Of a DNA stretch of 64,000 bases, positions 46,080 through 58,239 are shown in pieces. The position numbers and the translations under genes were made by a program. How positions within the stretch are numbered: the first letter of the stretch is position 1; each line of letters begins with the position of its first letter. The stretch comes from Anthonomus grandis grandis (lineage: Eukaryota; Arthropoda; Insecta; Coleoptera; Curculionidae): NCBI RefSeq assembly GCF_022605725.1, contig NC_065546.1:42962227-43026226 (forward strand), written 5' to 3'. Under the pieces are notes generated by a model, which saw only the letters and a list, made by a program, of their open reading frames with translations, did not search any database and was not told the origin of the DNA.

Positions 46080-47995
46080 GACAAAACAATGAACAAAATT
46101 AAACACATGAAGACAAAACTCTTTGAACAAACTTGAATTAAAGATAACTAAATAAAACAATCAATTACTAAATAAAGGTAAACTTGTTGACAAAACTAGA
46201 GAGGAAAAAAGGAAATAAAAAACTTTCCAACATGTCCAAGGTTAAAACTTATCATTAAAAAAGTCATCCCGGTTATAATATGCCTTAGCCAATATCTTTA
46301 ATTCTCTTTTAAATTTCTTGACATCCGATATATGTCTAACACATAGAGGAACATGATTGTAAATTTTTTTACTTATGTAAATTAATGAGTTTTTGGTAAG
46401 GGAAGACGTAGGAATAGGTAGGGGAACATCATTTACACGACGAGTCAAATGGCCAGTGTCAGAGGGTAGTTTGGGAATTTTGTGAATAAGAGCAGCTGTT
46501 TCTAAGATAAAGAGTGAAAAAAAAGTTAGGATTTTTTCAGAAATGAAGAGGGGTTTGCAAGAATCTCTTAACTTAGCAGAACACAGGTATCTAACTGCTT
46601 TTTTTTTGAATAACAAAGACAATGTTGAGTAGCCCCTTATTGGTTAAACCCCAAAAAGGCAAGCCATACCGAATATGAGATTCAATAAGTGAAAAGTACA
46701 CTGAACGTGCAACCACCCCTCCCTGCTCTTGTTTTGCCATTCTTACTGCAAAACATCCAGAAGATAATTTCCCAGCTAAAATATAAAATATGATCTTCAA
46801 ACCGAAGGCGACCATCAATGGTTATTCCTAGGAACTTGCAGCACTCTTTGAACATCGCAATTAAACCCCATAATAGACGTCTTTCTTACATTAAACACGA
46901 GCCTGTTGGAAGCACACCACCCTGATAAAATCTGAAGGTCTTCAAGCATACAAGTCTTAATATAATCAGAATTTTTATGGTTGGCTCCATAGTATGGTGG
47001 TATCATCAGCAAACTGAACCACCTTGCCCTGCAGTTTCAATGAACTCAAGTCATCCACATACAGTAAAAATAACAGTGGTCCAAACACTGAACCCTGGGG
47101 AACGCCGCATTTTAGGGATCTAGAAGCAGACAAACGCCCTGGCACTGTAACCTTCTGAGTACGATTTGATAGATAGGACTCAAGCCATCGCAACGCTACG
47201 CCCCTAAAACCATATTTATCGAGCTTAGATAACAGTATTCCATGATCCACACAGTCAAATGCTTTGGATAGATCACAAAACACTGCCGCCGATGACTCTC
47301 CAGAATTCAAGGACACATAGACGCTCTCCAAAAAGCTAAAAACAGCATCATTTTTCAACAAACAGAGTCCCTTTACCGGCTTGAAATCTAAACTGATTTG
47401 CAGACAAAATGCCATTATGATGTAAAAAGGACAAAATTCTGCTTTTTGCAAGTTTTTCAACTATCTTAGAGAGGGTAGACAAAATAGAAATGGGACGGAA
47501 ATTAGAAGGCTGATCCAAATCTCCACCCTTATGAAGAGGGATAACCACTGCCTCTTTTAAACATGAAGGAAAAATGCCAATATGTAAAGAATTGTTTATG
47601 GCAGAAACTAAAGCATTTAAGGCTGAATCAGGCAAAAAGAGTAACAACCTCGAAGATATCTCATCAGCTCCAGATGATTTATGGTTTTTTAGGCGTTTGA
47701 TTTTATTTTTTACTTCGGTAAGGTCGACAGGATGAAAGAAAAATGAATGCTCAACCGACACTTGTCGAAGATAGTGTAAGGGATCAATGTTACTACGAAT
47801 GCCCTTGAGCAAGATATTAGGTATATCACAATAATAGTCGTTTAAAATGTCAGGTCTTAACTCCGGTTCAGATACTTTTCTATGGCAATGTCTAAAATCA
47901 TTAATAATTGACCAACACTCTCTTTGCCTATTTGATGACATATTTGAGAGAATTGATGACATGAGAGAGAAGTTTTCTTAAGCTAAAAGGGCGAA
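46080..47995 (-). pseudogene. CR1/jockey-like LINE reverse transcriptase, long but broken
   Basis: Reading from 47962 down: pre-RT linker (QRECWSIINDFRHCHRKVSE), LKNHKSSGADEISSRLLLFL (about 47685), EAVVIPLHKGGDLDQPSNFR (about 47555) and PISILSTLSKIVEKL. After a shift near 47400 come AAVFCDLSKAFDCVDHGILL (about 47280), KCGVPQGSVFGPLLFLLYVD (about 47105) and the catalytic QFADDTTIL (about 47010). Two more shifts lead to the thumb (ILSGWCASNRLVFNVRKTS, YFSLIESHIRYGLPFWG) and the C-terminal helices ending FFNDKF at 46242. All motifs are present in order over 1.7 kb with about four frameshifts. The endonuclease domain is missing (5' truncation near 47995). Confidence 0.85.
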
Positions 47996-48449
47996 AATCC
48001 ATGTTTTTCAAGAAAAATGTGCGTAATAAAAATTTCTATTAAAATAGCCGGATGTTAACCATACGATATACATTAATATCCATAAATATCATAAAATTTT
48101 GTTCAAAAGTAAACTTCATCGTTAAAATTACATTTTCCAACTTTTCCAGGCTACTGATCCAGACAAACACGAACCAGACATGATTTATGCTTTAATGAGT
48201 TTTTTTGTATGTATAATATTTATTCTTATGTTTATTAATATAAAAAATAATATGTAAGAATAATACCGTTTTTTAGGTTTAAGTGCACCCTACGGATCAA
48301 AAGGAAAAAACAAAAAGTTAAAGGGTTTCAAAAGCGAAATATAAAAAAATATGTATTTTGCTCCTAAGGGTGAAAAGGGTCTTTATAGGAATATATTTAC
48401 CCCTAGACAGAATCTTAACAGCTTTAGCCTTAAGAAAATTGTGAGAAAA
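47996..48449. other. No recognisable feature
   Basis: AT-rich spacer between the LINE and the tandem array. Confidence 0.4.
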
Positions 48450-49315
48450 ATCAGAAATAGGAAACATATAAGCCAATTATATTCCTGAGACGGATTCATG
48501 AAAAACTCATTTTTCTGGAAACTCTCTGCAACGTTTTGGAAAATAATAAAATTTGTGCTATCTATAAATTTCCTCGTATGTCCTATTAAATTCTCAATTT
48601 CTATTTAAAATGAGATATTTGAGAAAAATAGAGTCGGAGAATTAGTCCGAGGCTCTAAGTTAAAATATTTCAAGAAAAGTTCACTTAATGATAAAAATAT
48701 TTATTACTATTTTGATAGAAAACAGTCTGCTCTATAAGAATACTTTCTAGACATTTTTTCCACATAACGAATAAAAACCGAGATATCATTAAAAAACAAA
48801 GGGCGCTGGATCAAGGAGAGTTAGTCCGAAGGTATAAGTCAAGATATCTCAAGGACGGTACACTTTACGATAAAAATGCTTATTAGTATTTTAAAAGGAA
48901 ACAGTCTGATCTACAACAATGCACTCTATATATTTTCTCATATGACGAATTGAAACTGAGATACCTTTAGAAAATAAAATGCGCTGGATCAAGGAGAGTT
49001 AGTCCAAGGCTTTAAGTCAAGAACACTTTACGATACAAATGCTTATTATTATTTTAAAATGAAATGGTCTGGTCTATAAGAATACTTTCTATAAACTTTT
49101 TCATATAACCGATAAAAACCGAGATATTTTTGAAAAACTGTGCCATTTGGTTGGTCCAATTAGAAAATGGCGATTTAGTCCGATTAGAAAATGTTTTAAG
49201 TTAAGATATCGCAAGAACGGTTCACTTAATAGTAAAAACGTATATTATTATTTTGATATGAAATAGTCGATCTACAAGAATGGTTTCCAGAAATGTTCTC
49301 ACACGTTTGACAGTT
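48450..49315 (+). repeat. Diverged tandem repeat array, units of about 165-190 bp
   Basis: The phrase AGTTAGTCCGA (variants) recurs at about 48641, 48831, 49009 and 49175. Each copy is followed by TAAGTCAAGATAT-CTCAAG, then CACTTTACGATAAAAATGCT, TATTATTATTTT, TCTATAAGAATACTTTCT and CATATAACGAATAAAAACCG in the same order. Part of a fifth, more degenerate unit precedes (about 48540-48635, ending AAAATGAGATATTTGAGAAA). Unit 3 lacks a stretch after AAGTCAAG. Head-to-tail order, non-coding, satellite-like. Confidence 0.75.
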
Positions 49316-50914
49316 CACCAATGTTCTGTGCAATTAAAGCATACAAATCATTTCTCTTTGACATCACAAACGTACAAAATTTTAATTTATACAAGAGAAC
49401 AGCCAAATTTAACCAGAATGTGTTATACTCACATAATGACTATTTCCTGACTCTTTTTAATTCGCCTGACAATTTTCAAGCACCATAGTTGAAAGTCTTG
49501 TTACCCTCAGTTTAGAAATTCTTTCTTTTCTCTAGTTTAGTCTTAGTCTTTATTCGTTTTATTGTATTTCAATGTGTTTTGTCAGATTTTATCATTCTTT
49601 TTTGTATCTCTTTTTAGTTTTGTCTAGGGAGATTTCAGCAATAACTTTATATAATGTTTGAGTTTTCGATTAATTTTTTTATAATTTTAACTTTACCTTA
49701 GAACATTCAAAGGCTTTCAATGTTCTAAGAACTTTACTTATAATTATAGGATTTTAGAATAAGGTTTCATTGTGCTATGACGCACCCCATATAGATTATA
49801 TGTATCTTATGGGAATATTTAAACGTTTATGTAACATCCTTGGGATAATTTTTTAAATTGTTTAAAAATGGTATAACTAAATAGCACCGTCCTGGAATAT
49901 TATATGGATTCCTAATAAAATTTTACTAATACCTTCTCATTTATTATCATCTTCTTTGGCCAAACTGACACAAAAAAACTTCCATGACCATTATCCCTAT
50001 CTCTGAGACAATACATAACCCTTAAACTGATTTATGATAGTTCTCAAAACCAATTAGGCCTCAAGGGTCTCCCATTACCCAAGAAGATTTCATTGCCTCG
50101 CGAAGTTTCACTTACGGTAAGAAGCGTAACGTGACGCCCTATAGATGAAACTCATAGATAAATAAGCCTGTGAGTGTATGTATATAAAGCAGACAATGGA
50201 ACTAGTGAATTTATGGCTCCTAAACGTGCTATGTGCCGTTGATTTCCATTTAACTGGAAATTAATTGGCTCTCGCTAAACAGATTGCGGATCCATAAATT
50301 TTTGTTCTAGTTCCGTGTGAAAAAAACACGTTTTTTTTCTGGTTTTTCTTTATTGCAGTAAATTATGGATAACTGATAGGAGTATTCAATAATTATTTAA
50401 TCTTTATTAAAAAAGAATTTGCTGCCTTTTTAATTCTAAAAACTAGCCGTAAGAAGATCGTCTTTGTCACAAAAATACGTGCCGGATCTCCTAAAATTCC
50501 TCAAATTACATCACAATCTGCTCCTGTTATGATCAAATATTTTAATAAAATAAAATAATTAGGCATTTTTTGACATTAAGTACATCAACATACATTAAGT
50601 TTTTGATGGTGTATGTACTGGAACTGAAAGTATTAACAAAAAATAAAACTTCCAAAAAACTTTGGACCATCTCGATTCCTATTGGTTAAATAAAAAAAAA
50701 AACATTCTTACTGATTTATTTGATACTACATATACAATAGAATAAGACAAGTCAGGAGAAATAAAAACTGATAATACTAATTAACTTATTTAAAAGAGTA
50801 AAACTATTCTTAAAAAAAAACCTAATTACACACATCTAAAACTTATATACTATAAACTATAATAACCACAAAAGTACCAACAAACAGTACCAACAAAGTA
50901 TGGACACTGACTAG
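49316..50914. other. No recognisable gene
   Basis: AT-rich. A plus frame at about 49320-49490 (QNFNLYKRTAKFNQNVLYSH) looks protein-like but I cannot assign it. 50090-50290 is more balanced in composition without a family match. Confidence 0.4.
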
Positions 50915-52280
50915 GCAGGAATGACTTTCAGCACGTTGCTAAATTCGCTGATATAGACGACAGAACTTTTTATAAGCCGTTTTAGTCTATTTTTAAATAT
51001 ATTGAAGTTATATATTTGTTTTAACGAAGCAGGGAGTTAATTGAATAAGCTAATTTCTTCATAAAAGGCGGTCTTTTTAAAATAAACAAAGTTAAATTTT
51101 GGCAAATAAAGAGCATCCTTACATCTAACGTTATATTTATTAATATCACTTACTTTGGCGAAATGTTCTTGATTTTTAAATATGTATAACAATAATTTAA
51201 ATATATAAATTTCGGGCTCATAAATCTTTTCTGAAATACAAATACCATTTGTGCCTCTGATCTATTATGATCTGATTGGGGCAGCAACATGTGAGGTCAA
51301 GAGCGGGTACACTATACCATAGTATACACTCAGTAGACCCTTCATTCCTAGATGCCTTTTAAGGGTAAACAATAAAAAATACAGTCTAGATAGTTTGCTG
51401 CATATCTCGTCAATTTGAGAAAGAAAGATAGGTGTTGGTCTATTATGCATCCCAGAAACTCTTATTATTGACTGTTTCCGATAGAAAAACTAATAAGCAT
51501 TTTTATCGTTTAAAATTAACACTTCTTGAGAGGTCTTGACTTAAGGTTTTGAAATAATTATCTCCATTTGTATTAGTCATATGTGAAAATTTTGATGTCA
51601 TGGATTGCTGAGGTCCGATTTAGAACGAGTCTGAATTCCTGAACTGTGTTTAAATTTACCTCTTTTTTAATTAACATACCTCAAAACACGAGGAGGCTAA
51701 CTTATTGGTCAATCAATTGATATGCCTTGACCAGTTCAGCTTGAAATCAATATTGATACCTAAGAATTTTAAAGATTATACATTTGTAGGCTCATGATTA
51801 CTTAGAATCAACTGTGATTTAGGGTTACGATCAATGACGCGCGGATTTCTAAAGCTGGTTAAGAGGATAAAGGCGGATTTTTAGAGGAGTACAAAGCCGT
51901 CCATGGGACGTCGTCGGGGATAAGTCAATATTTGCAATCTGTGTAAATTCATTCTCAGATAAGTGGCAAATTGTTAGTGAGTGAAATTGTTATCTGAAAC
52001 ATCTGAAGTTGATAAATTCTATGATAGTACACAATTGTTTTAGAAAATCGCTTAAATCACGGCAAAATTATAAGAACAGCAAAGGCGAGAGTATTCCGCC
52101 TTGGAGCACTCCGTATCTAGAATTTTGGAATTTTGACCTGAATTTGAAATTAAGAATCGTGCCTGATTTGGATGCAACTTGGACAAATTAGTGCCTGTCG
52201 GATACATAGGATCTAAGCCAATTCAAAGCCAACAGCCAAGATGAGCCCCTGAAACGAGTTCAGGAATTCCCACCCGGTAT
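50915..52280 (-). pseudogene. LINE reverse transcriptase, second minus-strand family
   Basis: From 52270 down: LNWLRSYVSDRH (about 52215) and SRYGVLQGGILSPLLFL (about 52120-52070), the GVPQGSxLSPLLF motif. After a decayed active-site region come IDEICSKLSRLYFLLFTLKR (51420-51355) with YYGIVYPLLTSHV, then after another break EPEIYIFKLLLYIFKNQEHF (about 51215), YNVRCKDALYLPKF and the C-terminal ENDs (LPASLKQIYNFNIFKNRLKR, SSVVYISEF) to about 50915. The order is right for one 5'-truncated element. Its sequence is distinct from the 46-48 kb LINE. Confidence 0.75.
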
Positions 52281-53519
52281 GAGTGTGATATTTATAGTGT
52301 AACCGTTGATTGAATAATTATTGAATAATAATAATAATAATAATAAAAACCATATTCTCAATCAACGGTGTAACTGTCAAGTGTTTTTTGAATGACGGTC
52401 TCACGTTACTATTTCTAAACGATTGGTATGACACCGTCAAGGAAGAAGGAAGCAAGGAGTAGCGGTTTAACCTCATCAGAAGGATAGACAAAAGAAAACA
52501 CAACATAACCTAGATTTATGTTTAATTTAGCTAGTTTATTGCCCTTTTTTCATAAAAAATCACTATTTTCCACAAAAGAAAATAGGTCATTTAAAATTAG
52601 AATTATGAAAGAAAGAAAGGTTTTTACTAGTATACCACTGCGTAATTTTCGAATCCCAATGATGGTTTAAAAACAATGCCAATGAAAAAAATATTAGTTC
52701 GTGATAGATAACAAAAAATTGTATTGTCAAATATCAGCGTCGTCAACTTTATTACCGTTATTTAATATATTTTTTGTTGGCAACACTGAAAATGCTCAGT
52801 GTCCAACATCAAAAAGACACAACCACTATAAAAATGGCGGCCACCAGGCAGCGGTAATTTTTGGGTATGGTGGTTATATGCATTAGCAATCCAGGTATAT
52901 TTAGTAAGTTCGTGGTCTGAAAGCAGGCTGCACGCCAAAGTGACTATCCGATTTCTGAACGCTTAGGACGTCGCACTGCACTCGCGTCACACTCACACTG
53001 GGTGTGCCGTTTCTGAACTCGCCCCTGGACTGTTTATGCTTTCAGTAAACATAATATGTATAAAATTGGTTGAAGTAGGTTGAATATCTAAGATTTTAAA
53101 GTAAATACGCTAATAAGCAACTGAAAATCTAACAAATACAAACAAGTTTTCTGCAATAAAAATTGTTAGAATAACAGTCTTATTTTATGCCCCACGCAAG
53201 TAAAATAAATATTTTTTCTTGTAATAGCGCCTTTTACGATTTGCGACTTGGAAAAATAAGTTGGAAAAAATTGCACTCCTTAGTTACTTCCGCTTTTATT
53301 GTTAGTAGCCCTAAATCTGATAGCCGATCATAATGCATCGTAGACCTTAAAAAATTTTATACTCCTATGCGGCTCCTGAACGAACGTTCTATCTGAGCAA
53401 CAGTCATAGGTATAGTGCCGCATAATCTTAAAGTAACAATGTTTACAATTTTAGGGATTGCATTTTATTTAATGAAAGCAGAGGATCAAGTTATACGTTA
53501 ACTAGCAGTACATTAAACA
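52281..53519. other. No genes; small inverted repeat with (AAT)n
   Basis: GTGTAACCGTTGATTGA (52298-52314) is mirrored by TCAATCAACGGTGTAAC (about 52358-52374), with (AAT)n at 52323-52346 between them. A GC-richer patch at 52920-53030 contains ACACTCACACTGGGTGTGCC. No protein family seen. Confidence 0.4.
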
Positions 53520-54800
53520 CTTTGTATTTAAAAATATCTGATAACGTCGACTTTGCAAAATCATTTTCTGCCATTGAGTCATCAAAATTTTCTTTTTCTT
53601 TTAGGCTGTTCAGTACCGCTTCTAAACTCCGCTAGCATCCCAATATTTTCAGCAACTAATCCGCATTTTAACAAAATTTCGTCCCAACTGTTTCTTAGCA
53701 AACTTTTATCATCTAATAAGCTAGTAAGTCAATTGTCATATTTAGCCTTGCAAAAGAACGGTTTATGGCGGTCAAAAATCTTTTTACATACAGATGCTAG
53801 AACCAAACATTCAAATAATTCCATGTAAGTGTTCAATCCGTTAAAATGAGTCCTTTTTTCAGACCAGATCTTTGGAAAAATGGTTTTACGCTCTCGACAC
53901 TAGCAGACCAGCGAGTTGTTGGTAAATAATGACGAGATCCTCCGATATATTTTATTTTCGCATCTTTTAGCAGAAAAAATATTAGAAAGCTTTTGAATAG
54001 CACCAAAGAATGGCATAACCTCAGGACAACATTTAGAAGCATATATCCTGCATAATTTCAGAGAATGACATCCACAAGGGGAAGGGTTAAGGTCCAAAAT
54101 TCGACAGAAAATCAATCAGCCTATCAATCTGCGACAGGAAAGGAGTGTTCCTGCGGACCATCCAGAATTAATTTGATTATGGCATCTCCAGTTTTTTTAT
54201 TTCAAAAATCTTTTATAAATTTTATAGTCATTGGTTTCATTTGCTGATCCGGCCTATAGTAAAATGAAAGATGTTTGTTCATCATTAGAACAATCTGCAC
54301 AACAATAAAAAAATATTTAACTGCATCTCTTTCTTTCAAAATGTAGTTTTTAACGTGTTCAGCACCGCAATATATAAATTCGTTTTCTATATCCGCTTAT
54401 AAATAGTGAACTTGTAATCTACGATTTTTCTGTTGCAATTGTTTTATTTTTTCTAAATTAACGATAGGAATCATGGTTACTCATTAATTTCAATATTCCT
54501 AAAAACAATTTATTTTTTGGATTACCGATGTTATGACTGTTTCTTTAATAGTCTCAATGGCAAATACACGTTCTGCTAAAAATAGGGTCACATCTAAAAA
54601 ACGCCGAAATAAGTCTTTTCAGGTTTGCTTCTCACCCTTTTATTTTTGAATTAACGCCATTCAACGTAATTTGCCGTATAAATATTGCTACATTTGTATA
54701 CACTCTATAGATCGTTGGATGGATAAATGATTTCGTTGCACTATTTAGGTAATGGACAACCATTAATATCAGGTGGAATATTAACTGGAAGGGCCTGAGT
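53520..54800 (-). pseudogene. hAT transposase relic (ZMYM1-like), minus strand
   Basis: The recognisable core is 54090-53850 on the minus strand: LNPSPCGCHSLKLCRIYASK then CCPEVMPFFGAIQKLSNIFS in one frame, then in another SRHYLPTTRWSASVESVKPF. These match the (C/N)xAHSLNLxG..AAxCCxEAVxFFGxxQxLxxFFS and TRWSAR motifs of ZMYM1-type hAT proteins. The flanking 53520-53840 and 54120-54800 are probably the rest of the same gene but too decayed to read. It differs from the hAT at 418-3647 in preserving this central region, which that copy has lost. No terminal repeats found. Confidence 0.65.
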
Positions 54801-55379
54801 CCCTCTACGCACTCGATCCTCTATTTCTATCGGAGAAAGATTCTTAATTTGGTGCAGAAGACCTACGTCAAACCCAAGAATTGATTGTAAATGTTACGAT
54901 TGGAATCGTAATCATTTCCAGAATTTAGATGGCTGTGACCTGCATTAGCATTAAAAGTTAAATGATATTTGCTCTTCATTTAATATTTTAGAGAATTTTA
55001 TACAATTACATAAAAATACTAAAACTCAAGTAATGACAAGGCCTTATATTATATATTTAAACAATAATGTGATTTAAAATAGTAATAATAGGGCTCTATA
55101 TAGAATATTTCGTGCAAATCAAATTGATCTATGAAAAATGATTTTAGAGTCTAATCATACATATAACTTTTGATCAGCTTTGGCAACATTATTGTACAGA
55201 CATATAATCAAAGACTTTAAAATTGGTATTTCATCAAGTGACTTAGCTCCGATACAATGAAGTACTAAGACTGTAATCGAGATTTTAGCAGTTTTGTTCT
55301 AAATATACAGTTCCTAAATAAAGAAATTAGATAGATGAGCTTCATTTATTACTTGATTCATGTGATTTTTGTAATATTT
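54801..55379. other. No recognisable feature
   Basis: AT-rich spacer before a LINE fragment. Confidence 0.4.
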
Positions 55380-55745
55380 TATTATTAACGCAATTATTTC
55401 AGCAAGACTTTTGACCAGATTGACCATGAAATATTGATAAACAAATTGATGTGTATGTATGGATTTTCAGAGATTCTTATAAAGTTAATGGTTTCCTACC
55501 TGACAGACAGAAAACAATTTATAGAGATCAAGGGATTTAGGTCTGTTAGTTTTACTCCAACTTCAGGAGTACCTCAAGGTTCTAACCTGGGACCACTATT
55601 CTTTCTATTATTTACTGATGACCTTCTAAATATCATTAATTATCGTAAATTGGCCTACGCAGATGATTTAAAGATTTTCCGAAGGGTTACTATCCCAAGC
55701 CAAAGGGAAAAATATATAAAAAAAGAAAAATATTGCAGTTAAATC
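55380..55745 (+). pseudogene. LINE reverse transcriptase palm fragment
   Basis: FSKTFDQIDHEILINKLMCM (about 55397-55456), YGFSEILIKLMVSYLTDRKQ, TSGVPQGSNLGPLFFLLFTD (about 55562-55620) and the active site LAYADDLKIFRR (about 55650-55685) lie in one frame. The frame then runs into a lysine-rich end at 55740. It covers only the palm, with both neighbours missing. The intact motifs A to C in one frame suggest modest age. Confidence 0.75.
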
Positions 55746-57328
55746 AATTGTAAGTTCCTGTTGATATAATTACATATAATGTTCTCACAAATATATTTTC
55801 AGTGCCTTTACACAAATATTTATTTTTCTTAAATCAAGAATTCATTTTTTTTTAAGCAAGAATAGTTTACCTTTCTTGAAATGCACAACAGATTAATTAA
55901 ATTATATCTTTATTCTCTGCAAGATGCCAAATTATTTCACCCGGTATTTGCTATACTTGGTTAAAGGTACCACAGAAACATCACGTGGTAACACTTTCTT
56001 CGAATTTTTACCAATAGCAGAAGCGAGTAAATTTCATTTAGGCTCGATTCGATAGCTTCTCATTTTCCTTTTCAAATTGTTTGTTTAATGTTTTGCCTTA
56101 AACGTAGTTTGTGATTTCTACGAGTGTTATTTGATCCTTCAAGGTATGTGATAAAAATGAACCCAGTTTTGATTTTACCGTTTACATTATTCTGGTTTTC
56201 TGTTCAAAGTGCTTACTGATCCCATACACCGGTGTCGGGTACACGTTGCATGGCTGCGATTGCTATCAATCAAAATGGAGGATATTTTAATTGTGTTTCA
56301 TATATGTAAGTCCATTATTTAATAGCAAGTGTGTAGGTACTATTTTTTTGATAAAATCAGTTTACTGGAAAAACACCGAGTGTTCTGGAATTTTAAATAT
56401 TTTTTGTTTTGGAATTTAAATTCTTTCTTAATTGGAAAAAATTGTTTATTTCATTTTTAAATTTTCTTTGCTGCGTGTATATGCCTCATGGGGATGTCAC
56501 TTTTTAAAATGTTTTAATGAAAATTCATTCTGAAAACTCTAGAATAGAATAACATAACTGTATGCCAGTTATACAACCATAGTATACTTTGAAATTGCCT
56601 ATTTATGTCTTGTCAGACATTGACATAAGACAACTGATGTTAAGTTGTTAAGAGAGTTTTAGGTTGGGGGTTATTGGTGTATGACTTGCACTTATGGAGA
56701 ATAAAATAAGTAATAAAATAATTATAATATGTTATTATTCTATCTCATTATAAAGTGTACCCAATCAAGTGCTCCCAAATTATATGAAGAAAAATAAATA
56801 TAAATGAACACTGTACAAAAAAGAATTAATATTTTTTTAATGTTAATATGGGTTTTTGTTACCTACACTTACGTTGTTATATGCTTTTATGCCATAATGA
56901 AATAAGACACTTGACCGACATGTTATTATATAAAGGTACGATGGAGAGCAAATTATAGGGTCAAATTAAATTATAATTAACCAAATTACCTAAATTATAA
57001 ATTAAGGCTAACGTTATCATTTTTATTACTGACTGGTTGACAAAACAACTTAAATAAATGCCATAAGATTTGAGTTTCTTTTTACCTAACCTAGATTGAT
57101 TAATGAAATCTATTGAAGAACTATTGAAAATTAGCTGGTCGGGGAAAGTACCTTTTCTTTTCTTAAATTGTATGGCATTTTTCAACTTCGATGATACAGC
57201 AAATTTTTTATTCCTATTATTAAAATATACAAGCATAACTATTCTTTGTAATAAAAACCCTAGCGTTTTGTTTGAAGATGCGTATTTTAAATTCAAAATT
57301 TTAGTTACATCCTACTTAAGAATAGCAC
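55746..57328. other. No assignable gene
   Basis: AT-rich. A minus frame of 111 codons (57296-56961) starts in a readable way (KTLGFLLQRIVMLVYFNNRN) but I cannot link it to a family. 56205-56290 (ACCGGTGTCGGGTACACG) is locally GC-richer. Confidence 0.4.
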
Positions 57329-57384
57329 ATTATTAATAAAGTATAAGCTATACTAGGCAGTATAGCTTATACTTTATTAATAAT
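57329..57384. repeat. Perfect 26-bp palindrome at a LINE 5' junction
   Basis: 57329-57354 and 57359-57384 are exact inverted copies around the loop AGGC. The last ten bases of the left arm (AAGCTATACT, 57345-57354) recur right after the poly-A tail of the LINE that follows (about 57922-57931), so the left arm contains the target-site duplication and the right arm is an inverted copy of the flank. Confidence 0.85.
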
Positions 57385-57931
57385 TATTATAGGCAGCCCA
57401 CCCTTCAAGAAGGGTGAGAACATACTGGGCCTCTCCAGACAACAACTGCGAAGGGTCGCAGGGCTATTTACAGGCCATGCACCCAGCAGGAAACACCTGC
57501 ATACGCTAGGGAAATCAGTTACCTCGCTATGTAGGGGATCCAATGAGGAGGACGAAACAACTCTTCACATACTGTGCTTCTGTGAAGCATTTAATCAAAC
57601 CAGTGCAACATTCCTGGGGAAAGAGAAACCCTCACCAGAGGGTATAAGAAATCTACCACTGGGCACAATCCTGGACTTCCTTGAAGCTACAGAATTGAAC
57701 CTGTGGGACTAAACATATGGGACACAATAGGACTGCTTCTTAGCAGACCGCAGTGTAGGGAGCCACAAGGCACCACCCAGCGGTGGAGTTTTAGTGGGTA
57801 TAGGACAAAACAGACTCGACACTGAGTCCCACACTACTGGGGGCGGCGCTGCGTAACCAGTGTTCATAAAGAATTTCTCCACCGACCCCAAAAAAAAATA
57901 AAAAAAAAAAAAATAAAAAAAAAGCTATACT
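57385..57931 (+). mobile_element. 5'-truncated R1/I-type LINE with poly-A tail
   Basis: 57415-57710 is open: LGLSRQQLRRVAGLFTGHAP, SRKHLHTLGKSVTSLC, EEDETTLHILCFCEAF and LPLGTILDFLEATELNLWD-stop, the RNase-H-distal C-terminus with a CCHC-like cysteine/histidine cluster seen in R1, LOA and I-group LINEs. A GC-rich 3' untranslated region (CGGCGCTGCGTAACCAGTGT) leads to an A-rich tail (about 57890-57921). It is flanked by AAGCTATACT on both sides. It is the least decayed retrotransposon end in the window, hence probably among the youngest insertions. Confidence 0.8.
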
Positions 57932-58239
57932 TATTTCAAGTTTAGTTACTTCTAACTAATTAAAAAATTGTATCAAAAGATTACTATTCTTAAATAAAGC
58001 TTTTGTCCTATTGTTATAAGAAAAACATTATTAATATTTAAATAAAATGTAATTTTTGCATTGGATTAACACCAATGCGTTTTCTGGAATAAAATTAGTT
58101 GTCATTGCGGATTTATGAATCCAAGCTTATCTTCAATCAAGATTATTAGTCTTAGTTATAGTGGAGTTTTGTTTCCGTGTACTTGGTTATATCATCCTAT
58201 AATATTTGACTACCAAATTAGTGATAGTTTCCCTAATCT
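57932..58239. other. No recognisable feature
   Basis: AT-rich spacer after the poly-A LINE. Confidence 0.4.

Noticed and set aside
48450..49315. CRISPR-like or coding repeat array
   Set aside because: Units of 165-190 bp are contiguous, with no unique spacers and no open frame; it is satellite-like and the genome is eukaryotic.
53553..53828. Plus-strand open frame of 91 codons
   Set aside because: Leucine/serine-rich low-complexity translation antisense to the hAT relic.
56961..57296. Minus-strand open frame of 111 codons
   Set aside because: I could not connect it to any family; the plus strand over the same stretch is equally open, which argues for chance.
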